Positions 56,201-64,000 of a stretch of 64,000 nucleotides of DNA are shown here, piece after piece. The stretch's first letter is position 1. Each line of letters opens with the position of its first letter. The position numbers were made by a program, and so were the translations under genes. Where the stretch lies: positions 1,102,001 through 1,166,000 of the forward strand of contig LSRY02000014.1 of NCBI GenBank assembly GCA_001643675.2, written 5' to 3'. This DNA is from Monocercomonoides exilis (taxonomy: Eukaryota > Preaxostyla > Oxymonadida > Polymastigidae). Below the pieces are notes generated by a model. The model was not told the DNA's origin and made no database searches. It saw only the letters and a program-made list of their open reading frames with translations.

Positions 56201-57623
56201 TCACATTGCCAAGGGCTGAGCAGATGGGATTTTTTGAAAAATAACAGATGAATTCGAGATATAACATGAAGTGAAAATAATTGAATGAAGATGATTAAAA
56301 TTATTGTTTTCATAAAACAAAAGCCAAAAAACTCTTCTCAAACCCGAAAGAGACATGTTGATCTTCTTTGCTTCTTCGAGTGTCTGCCCTTCTGCTCCTG
56401 TTTGTGAGATCTTTTCAGAGCCAGCAAGATCCACCAGATACAGCCGCCCTGTCTTCACACCGCCTGTGATGCTGCTCTTCTGCTGGACGGTGACCATAAA
56501 CACAGTGTGGGAACGAGACGACCGCTCGTTCATTCCTGTTGGAGTTTGAAAGGAAAGGGATGGAATGAGAGGGAGGAGGCGAATAGTTAAAAAAAAAACA
56601 ATTTCAGAAGAACATCAGTTACAAAATGTTGAAATATTGATAATAAATAAAATGAAAATTTGTAAGTAATATAATCTCATTTTCATTTCTGCTTTAAAAA
56701 AATCAAACCAGTTGCAGCAGTTTTTCTTGATGAATCTCCCTTTTTTAAAAGCATCATAAAGTCTGCAGCATTTGAGCAGAAATATTCAGTAACACCAGCA
56801 ACGTAGATTCCTTTCTCAACACTTTCGTGGATTTCAAGATTTCCTTTTGTAGCTATAAATAGTAATTACAAATTATTGTTAAATTTATTCGTTAACAACA
56901 AAATATCATACGATCGAGAAGATCAAGAATTCGTTCCATGTAGATTTCTACATAGCTAGCTTTGACAGTAAATTCAAGTTCTCTATCCGCATGGGAAATA
57001 GAATCAAAAAGATGGGAAATCATTCTTGGAACAATTCCTGCGGTATTTTCATCATAATCATCAGGTCCCTAAAAAAGATAGATTTTTAAAAATTTTCAAC
57101 ATGAAAACGTATACCATCATTGTGAAAGTTTTTCCTGAAGAAGTTTGGCCATATGCGAGAATTGTTCCGTTTATTCCTTGGAGAATATCTGCATACGTAA
57201 GTTTTTTTAACAGTTAAAAGAAAAAATTATTGCTTCAAAAAAAGAAAATTGTGAAAAAACCATTTATAATTGGACGCGCTGACTCATCGTAAACAGATGA
57301 TTGCTCTGTATTCAAAGGAAACACTCTGTCGTAAACAAAATCTTTGTTTCCACCATCCATCTTTTAAAAAAAGCAAAGAAACAGGATTGATAGGAAAGCT
57401 ATCTAAAATTTTAAAACAAAAATCATTACAAACAAGTAATTCTACGCTCTTTTTATCTGCTCCAAGATTCACACAAATTTTGCCATTCTTAGAAAGCTCG
57501 AGACCATTTAAAGGACGAAATCGACAAATAACTTGGACATTTCCACTGGGAGCCGCATTTGTCTATAATTGGAAACATTTGTTCAGACTTTCTAGCAAAA
57601 ATAAAATTTGTTCAGCACACCAT
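50289..57623 (-). CDS. Kinesin-1-like heavy chain with B-box-like zinc finger and giant coiled-coil tail
   Basis: Plus-end microtubule motor. Exons 57623-57621, 57562-57434, 57360-57261, 57188-57115, 57068-56912, 56852-56709, 56535-56344 and 56215-50289 sum to 6,726 nt (2,241 aa). Motor motifs: '[11 protein letters not shown]', P-loop 'GQTSSGKT' (91-98), switch I 'NERSSRSH' (205-212), switch II 'DLAGSEK' (238-244) and '[14 protein letters not shown]'; sequence is closest to kinesin-1. At ~750-830 lies CANC...[17 protein letters not shown]...H, a B-box-like zinc finger split by a Ser run. About 1,000 residues of Glu/Lys coiled coil and a Ser/Pro tail follow. Human KIF5 is ~960 aa. All introns are in the first 270 codons. 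The start codon seems to stand alone in its coding exon. Confidence 0.9.
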
Positions 57624-57712
57624 TGGCCAAAAATAAACCTTCACAAAATAATAGATCTATCCCGCAGTTATTTACATAACTTGATTGTTAAATTTTTGAA
57701 AGAGTGGTGGAA
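57624..57712. promoter_or_regulatory. 89-bp divergent intergenic region
   Basis: Lies between the kinesin start codon (-) and the NT-C2 gene start (+). Presumed bidirectional promoter; no motif recognised. Confidence 0.5.
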
Positions 57713-59473
57713 ATGAGTTTTTTTGGAAAAAAGAAAATCAAACAACGATTTCAAATTCGAATCAGTGAACTAACTCGTCTTCCTCCTGCTTTGTGTGGAG
57801 CTACCTTTTCTGTGGGATGGGTTAGAGGTAACATGCTCTCTGCTTCAACAAGAAAATGTAGTGTTGATCATGGTGCTGCATCTTTTGCTCACGATATTTT
57901 TACCTTTGAAGGTCATATCATTGAACAAAAAGGAGAACCAAATCCCAAACCAATTATATTTTATGTAAAGTGCCATCTACCACCTTCAATTCATCGGGTT
58001 CTTGGTGAAGTTAGGTTAGATTTAAAGGATGTTTATTTAGCAAAGGGTATTTTTAAAGGAACTTTCCCTATTGCTAAAACATCCATGCTACCTGGGACTC
58101 GGTTGTCAGTTGAAATCGTGTCATCTGATCCAACAGCACCACTTGCTCTCATGCCTGATTCCACCTGCAGAAACGTTGTTGTTAAAGAAGGAGATGCTGC
58201 TGCAAAGCGTGGAGCTGAAAGAGCAGCAGCATACGAAAACGTAAAATTGTTTCCATTTTTCAATGCCGAAGAGTTAGAAAAACTTCGAGAACTTCAGCCA
58301 AAATCTCCGCAAATTAGTCCAGTTGTAGTTGAAGAAACGATTGAGCCTGCTGAGCAAAGCGATGCCCTTGTAGATCAACAAGAGCATCGCGAAGAGCCCG
58401 TTAAAAAAGAAGAAAAACAATCTGATGTTGATGAGGAAGATGAAAATGCTGGGAATAACCAGAGGGTACGTGAGTTGGAAGCAGAATTAATTCGCGAAAA
58501 GAAGCAGAGGGAAGAAGATGTCGAAGAACTGAGGAGAAGAAACGTTGAAACAGAAACAGTTTTAGAAAAAGAAAGAGAAGAAATTGCAAATAAAGAGATA
58601 AAATTTGGGAAAAGTCTTGCTGAAGCCAAAGAAGAGATCGAGAAACTGCACGTGGCTTTGAAAGAACAAGAATTGCAGAATGAGAAAAACTGTCTTGCTG
58701 AGAAAGAGAAAATGGCAGAGTTGGCTGAACTGCGCAAAGAACTGGAAGCGAAGAGCAGTGAAATGCAGATGTTGAATGAAGAATATCAGAAAGCAGAAGA
58801 GAAGATTCAGGAGCTGAGTCAATCATTTGAGTCCTCAAAGCAGTCTGTCGAAGTATCTCAACAAGAGAAAGCGAAGATGGAGCAAGAAATTAATTTACTG
58901 AAGGAGCAAGCTGAGGCAGGAAGAATGGTCAGTTCAGAAGTCGATGACTTGACTGAGCGGCTTTCAGAGCTTGAAAAAGAGCTTGAAAAAGAGAGGAACG
59001 AAAAAACAGCTATTGAAGAGAGGATGACTTCAGTAGAATTACAGCTGCGTGCTGACATTGGAGGAAAAACGGAAATGATAGCAGATAAACAGAAAGAGAT
59101 TGAAGAATTAGAGCAGAAAATTCAGACTGCTCAGGGATCTTTAAGAGATGCTTGTCTGATGCATGAGAAGGAAATTTGCAAGTTAAAAGAAGAGCACGAA
59201 ACCACTCAGAAAACACTGCTGAGCAAAGAAAACGAGCTCAGGCAGCTCGAAGACAAATTAGCTCAAATGGAGCAGAAGCATCGTGAGTGCGTTGACTCGA
59301 ATGAACAGCTCATTTCCGCCAAGGATGCAGAAATCAGCCAACTGAAAGCAGATCTGAGTGTGCACACGCAGGAGCTGCTGGGTGCGCTTGACCGGCTGCA
59401 GAATGCGATTGACGCGAGCAAAAAGCTGGAGGAAGAGAAAGACGAGCTGAGCGGGCTGAACTCGGAGGCGTGA
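57713..59473 (+). CDS. NT-C2 domain coiled-coil protein, N-terminal segment up to an in-frame TGA
   Basis: Starts at ATG 57713, 89 bp from the divergent kinesin start. Residues ~1-145 form an NT-C2 domain as in EEIG1/EHBP1-type proteins ('FQIRISELTRLPPALCGATF', 'LGEVRLDLKDVYLAKG'), likely a membrane or protein-docking module. From ~230 it is continuous Glu/Lys/Gln coiled coil. The frame reaches TGA at 59471-59473, but the same frame stays open and coiled-coil-like immediately afterwards. This is therefore probably one gene with the next segment, interrupted by a nonsense codon, a recoded stop or a sequence error. Confidence 0.75.
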   Translation: MSFFGKKKIKQRFQIRISELTRLPPALCGATFSVGWVRGNMLSASTRKCSVDHGAASFAHDIFTFEGHIIEQKGEPNPKPIIFYVKCHLPPSIHRVLGEVRLDLKDVYLAKGIFKGTFPIAKTSMLPGTRLSVEIVSSDPTAPLALMPDSTCRNVVVKEGDAAAKRGAERAAAYENVKLFPFFNAEELEKLRELQPKSPQISPVVVEETIEPAEQSDALVDQQEHREEPVKKEEKQSDVDEEDENAGNNQRVRELEAELIREKKQREEDVEELRRRNVETETVLEKEREEIANKEIKFGKSLAEAKEEIEKLHVALKEQELQNEKNCLAEKEKMAELAELRKELEAKSSEMQMLNEEYQKAEEKIQELSQSFESSKQSVEVSQQEKAKMEQEINLLKEQAEAGRMVSSEVDDLTERLSELEKELEKERNEKTAIEERMTSVELQLRADIGGKTEMIADKQKEIEELEQKIQTAQGSLRDACLMHEKEICKLKEEHETTQKTLLSKENELRQLEDKLAQMEQKHRECVDSNEQLISAKDAEISQLKADLSVHTQELLGALDRLQNAIDASKKLEEEKDELSGLNSEA

Positions 59474-62400
59474 AGCATCAGCGACAAAATGAGGGCGGAC
59501 TGCGAGAAGCTGGAGGAGGAGAACAGCGAAAAGGAGCAGAGAATCGCAGTGATGCAAGGAGAAGCAGAGGAATTGAATGAGCAGATTGAAGCGTTAAGAA
59601 AACAAGTGATGGAAGAAAGTGAAAAGAGGGAGGAACTGGAAAAAGAACAAGAGAAGATGAAAAGCTTGATCGAAGAGGAAAAAATGAGATTTTCTGAGGA
59701 GCGGCAAAATATGCAAGAAGAGATGGAAATTTTGATTCAAAATGCTCAAAGGGCTGAAAATGAGCTGAAAAGCCGAGAAAAGCAGTGGGTGAGTGAGATT
59801 GAAGAGAAAGAACGGCAATTGAAGCAGAATTTACAGGTAAGAGAAGCACTGGAGCAGAAAAACGAACAGAACATGCGGTTGATGAGACTGAATGCTAAGT
59901 TAGAAGCACAAGTCGCTGCTTTGGAGCGCGAGAAGGAGGAGACTTCAATGAAACTTGCTTAGATTGAAGAAAACTTCCAAAAAAGCAGTGTAAAAGCGGA
60001 GGCAGAGAAGAAGGAAATGGTCTTTACGCTAAGTGCAATGCAAAAGGATCTCGTAACAGAAAAAGAGCTGAGGAGGAAGATTGAAGAAGAATTCAAGATA
60101 GAAATAGACAAAAGCCAGACAAAAATTGAAATGATTGCAAATAAGAGCAAAGAGGCTATTAAAGCGTTGCAACAGAAGGAAAACGAAATGAAAGACTTGC
60201 TGAGCAGCCAACAGAAGACAATGAAGGAGGAGCAGGAAAAGAATGCGAAGGAAATTGACCAGCTGAAGGAAGCAAGAAGGGAAATCGAAGAGCAGATGAG
60301 GAAAAGGGAAGAGGCGATGAAGTTAGAGAAAGAGCGGTTGGAGGAGGAAGTGGCTGCGGCAGAAGCGGAAGCAGCAAAAGAGAAGGAAAAGAAGGAAAAG
60401 ATGCGCAGCCAGCTGGCTATTTTGATGGATGGCCCGGCGACAGAATCAGACAAGGCAGAGATCATTGCAGAAGAGAAGGAGAAAGAGGCAGAGGAAAGGA
60501 AGGAGCTGGAGGATGAGATCAAAAAATTGAAGGAGTTGGCAAAGAAGACGGAGGAAGAGTTGCGAGAGGAAAGCAAGAGAAAGTTGCAAGAGCAGAAAAT
60601 GGAATGCAAAATGGCCATTGAACTTAAAGAAAAAGAACATGACGCAGAGATAGAAAACTATTGCGACATGGTTCAGAAACTGAAAAGGAAAATGGAAGTA
60701 TTGCTTGCAGAAAAGAACGAAATCGAAATGCGAATGGATGCGCTTTCGGAGGAGATCGAAGCACATTCAATGGATGAAACAAATATGATTGAGCGTCTGA
60801 AGCGCGAACGTGAAGTGCTCCTGCAGGAAATGGAGGAAAGAGAAAGAGAGCGGAACAAGAAGTATGCAGAAGAGATAGCCCAGCTGAAGGAAGCGAATGA
60901 GGACGCGATGGATAGGCTGGTGCAAGGATTCGAAGAAGAGAAGGCGCTGCTGGAGGCGGACGAGATGCTGACAGCACAGAAGTTGGATGAGGCACAAAGG
61001 GAAAATGAAGCATTGCTCAAGCGGATTGAAGAACTTGAGAATGATGGCTTAGAATTGAGGGAACAGCGGAAGGAGGTGGATGCGCTGGTTGCAGAAAAAA
61101 TGCAGATGATTGCTACTTTGGAGCAGGAAAATAACAACTTTGAGATGGGACTCGCTGAAGTGGAAGGGGAATTTGCAGAAAGATTCAAAAAACAAAAGGA
61201 AATTTCCTTAGCACTTGAAAGCGAAAGAGAAGAATTGGTGAAAAGACACTTGAAAGAGCTGGAGGCTCAAGAGAAGGAGAAGCAAAGGGTTTCGGAGCTG
61301 ATCAGCGCCTTGAAGCAGGAAATTGAAGAGCTGCAGAAGGAAATAGATGAAATCAATGAGAATGTTATTCAGGAGCGGCAGGCGGAAGAGGAAGAGAAGA
61401 AGAAGTTGGAGCGAATGATTGAGCAGCTCAAAGAAGAGCAGATGAAAGAAAGCAAAGAGAAAGCCGCAAATGCCCAGGTTTTGCTGGAGACGCAGCAGAT
61501 TTATCAGCAGAAGGAAGGGCTGCTGAAGAAGGAGATTGAAAGACTGAAGGGAAATCTGCTGGCTGTGGAAAAGGAATGCAATGAAGCGAAGGCGAATGTG
61601 ATTCAGTTGAGAGCAGAGAACGAAGAGGTCAAAGAGAGAATTGAATCAAAAGCAGCTGAAGAAACTGCTTTGGCAGCCAAATATGAGAAGGAAGAGAAGG
61701 AGCTGAGTCAAAGAATAGAAGCACTTGATGCTTTGCGGAATGAATTGAAGAGAGAAAATGAGGGACTTAAGAATCGATTACAGAAAGCAGAGGCAGAAAA
61801 AGCAGAAGCCGCAGATGCTGCCAGAGAAGAATTGAATGAAAAAGAAGAGGAGCTGACGATGGCGAGCGAGCAGCTGTTGGATCTTGATCAATCAGTCAAA
61901 GAGAAGGTGAATGCGATTGAGAGATTGAGCCAGCAAGTGAGGGAGTATGAGGAGAAAGAGGAAGAAGAAGCCAAAAAAATGAAACAGAGGAAAGACGCTA
62001 TGATGCAAACAGATCAAGAAAAGAAAGAAGAAGAAGAAGAAGAAGAGAAATTGGAAAAAGATGATTTGATCGAAGACGCTGCTTGTGATACTTCAGATTT
62101 GTGCTTTATGGAAGAATTTGGTGTTCAGACTGAAGAAGAAAGTGTTCAAGGATTAGCTGTTTCTAATAACGCTCCACAAGAGGAATCAACAGAAATGAAG
62201 ATGACAAAAGACGAGCCTAATGAAAGTGCAATAAAATCTGACGAATCATCCAATGAAGCAGAAGAATTGAATGAAAAGAAAGAAAAATCACAGAGCGAAG
62301 CTGAGTTTATTAAAGAAGACAGTTTGGAAGCTGAGCTTAGCCACATGCAGTTTCAGCTGAAAATTGCGCAGAAAGAAATCGAAGACGAAAAGAGCAGAAG

Positions 62401-64000
62401 AGAAGCTGCTGAAAAGGCGCTGGCGGACATTCAAGAAAAGAAAGCTAAAAAGGAAGCAAGAAAAATGGAAGAAGAATCGAAAGAGAAGGAGAAGAAGAAG
62501 GAGGAAGAAATAAAGGAAAATACTTTGTTGAGTGAACAAGGCAAAGACAATTCAATATTAAAACAAGCAGAACAAGAATCTCTTTCTGTGAAAAATCCTC
62601 CGTCTCCTCGTTCGTCAATAGCAATCTCTACACAAATACAAGAAATCCCGTTGAAGCAGCCAACGTCTCAGTCATCATTACAGTTTGCTTCAGATGCTGC
62701 GTCGCTTCTGATGTGGAATCCAAATGTGCCATCTTCGCAGAGCTTTTATTCCAAACAGCTTTCTGAGTTTATCTCCACTCTGCCTTCAATCCTGTTTAAT
62801 TCCTTGTTTTTATACCCGCATCTCTTTATTAATTCTCCTTCTGCGTATTCTTTGCTTGTCCCCATTCCAGCTTCATTCCCACCGCTGCCTCAGCTACTGC
62901 TTGTAATGGCCCGACCAGAAACGCCACTGCACATCATCAAGTATCCTCCAGTCACTGAATACCCTGTCACATATGTTCGCAGCATTCCCTTGCGTTTTGC
63001 TCTTTCTGTGCCAGCTTCTTTTTCACCGCTCCATGTTGCAGAATATTCGGAAGATGAAGGCGGATCATCTGCTGCTCCGATGTGTGTTCCGCTGGCTGCT
63101 GTGCTTCTCTGCCGCGTCTGCTTCCTTCTGTTGAACAAAGACCAGACACCACCGGTACCAGCTTTGAAACATGCTGCCTCGTTCTCAGTGTCACCTATCC
63201 TCGCTCCTTCAAACGTCCCTCCGCTTCCTCTGGACTCTTCTTCTTCTTCTTCTTCTTCTTCTTTGTCTTTGTCTTCCTCTTCCTCTTCCTCTCCTCATTC
63301 TTCTCTGACACATTCAGATTCCATGGTGGATATTCACAGCCCTCGCGAGCCTCCGCCAATGTTCCGTCTGAACGAAGCAGCCGACTGCCCTTCTCTGCGC
63401 CATTGCTTATCTCTGCTGCTTTCTTTGCTCGTGCCAGCCATCGTCCGCGACTTGTCTGTGTCTTCACAGTCGCCTCTTCTGCACTCAGCTGCCTTTTGGC
63501 TCGGCATCTGCTTCTGCCTCCTCTCCTTTTTCGCGAAGATGAGAGAGAGCACAAAAAGCCCTGTTGCTCTTGCTGTTGCTGCTGCGACTTCGACGCCGCT
63601 GCGTCAGAGCGTTCCCCCTCGACCTGCTCAGAAACGAGGACTGCACTCAAAAACTGGATCGTTTTCTTTGCGCTTTCTTTCGCGTTCGTCATCATCTTTG
63701 AACTCTCCTTTGGCGGCTTCTTCTACTACTTCGTCTTCTCCCCCACCTTCTCCTTTGTCTGTTTCTTCAACTTCTCCTTCACCTTTTTCCTCTTCCTCTG
63801 CTTCTGCTTCTCCATCTCCTTCTTCTCTGCAGCATTCTTCGAGTTCTCTTCGGTTCAGTGAGTCTAACTCCTCAATGCTGCTTTCATTGCTGAATACAAC
63901 CATTGAGCTTTTGCTTAGCTGCTGCAATTACATCATCCATCGGGTGGGCAAGTTTTATCTCCAGACAGAAATGAACAAGCATGTTACAGTGGAGATTCTG
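59474..64000 (+). CDS. Continuation of NT-C2 protein: coiled coil plus probable DIL domain (partial, runs off window)
   Basis: The same frame as the NT-C2 segment continues from 59474 to the window end. It is broken only by a TAG at 59960-59962, which may instead be a splice acceptor (see findings). I checked every line from 59963 to 64000 and found no other in-frame stop. It holds ~850 residues of coiled coil, then Pro/Ser-rich linkers. Hydrophobic helices 'HSAAFWLGICFCLLSFFAKM' (~63480-63540) and 'MLLSLLNTTIELLLSCCNYI' (~63870-63940) resemble the start of a DIL (dilute) domain of class V myosins. An NT-C2 + coil + DIL layout suggests an actin- or vesicle-linked adaptor. The DIL call is tentative and the C-terminus is missing. 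Confidence 0.65.

Noticed and set aside
57270-57716. 148-aa plus-strand ORF overlapping kinesin exons
   Set aside because: It is antisense to two exons of the motor domain, which carry conserved kinesin sequence.
59470-59482. A 12-nt GT..AG 'intron' (GTGAAGCATCAG) that would remove the TGA; a similar 12-nt unit occurs at the 20239 TAG
   Set aside because: 12 nt is too short for known spliceosomal introns, and at 20239 the strand pattern V-x-F-x-x-C needs those codons. Short GT..AG pairs are expected by chance.

Overview
This is a 64 kb piece of a nuclear genome from a unicellular eukaryote. Intergenic DNA is AT-rich, GT-AG introns are common (mostly 48-170 nt), and the long proteins carry many Ser, Glu/Lys and Asp runs. 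A ~9.3 kb locus at 15.8-25.0 kb encodes a right-handed beta-helix repeat protein with one transmembrane helix and a C-terminal pseudokinase. That architecture, with its 'CGxxxxPC' modules, recalls the large surface-protein families of oxymonad metamonads such as Blattamonas and Monocercomonoides. This placement is an inference from gene families, not proof. The standard genetic code fits: ORFs of 1,800-2,000 codons use CAA/CAG for Gln and end normally.

Layout, left to right: an ARM-like protein (-, runs off the left edge); a DHHC palmitoyltransferase (+); a giant Ser/Arg-rich protein with a helical N-terminus (+); endonuclease III/NTH1 (-); an unidentified ARM-like protein (-); the broken beta-helix/pseudokinase gene (-); cytosolic TrpRS (+); VPS41 (-); RPAP3 (+); a FAM133-like protein (-); an unidentified helical protein (-). 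A 2.9 kb DNA transposon with ~0.55 kb inverted arms and a dead DDE transposase sits just upstream of that last gene. A gene-poor tract with MITE-like palindromes follows (41.7-44.7 kb). Then come a Rad6/UBE2A-type ubiquitin-conjugating enzyme (-), an ENT-domain protein (-), an unidentified protein (+), a kinesin-1-like heavy chain of 2,241 aa with a B-box-like zinc finger (-), and an NT-C2/coiled-coil/probable DIL protein (+, runs off the right edge).

The genes are mostly housekeeping: vesicle tethering (VPS41), transport (kinesin, NT-C2/DIL), palmitoylation, translation (TrpRS), R2TP assembly (RPAP3), repair (NTH1) and ubiquitination. They are not an operon or one pathway. Several gene pairs are divergent, with only 57-180 bp between start codons. 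I rebuilt the introns by reading frame and splice phase. Exon sums divide by three for kinesin, VPS41, UBE2A, ENT, FAM133, the ARM-like gene at 11.3-14.5 kb and the giant SR gene.

The main oddities are three in-frame stops and one frameshift inside otherwise intact long frames, a possible 20-nt intron, a GTNTG-type 5' splice-site consensus, low-complexity inserts in catalytic cores (TrpRS beside KMSAS), and the transposon cluster. I found no convincing tRNA, rRNA, CRISPR or prokaryotic-type element.
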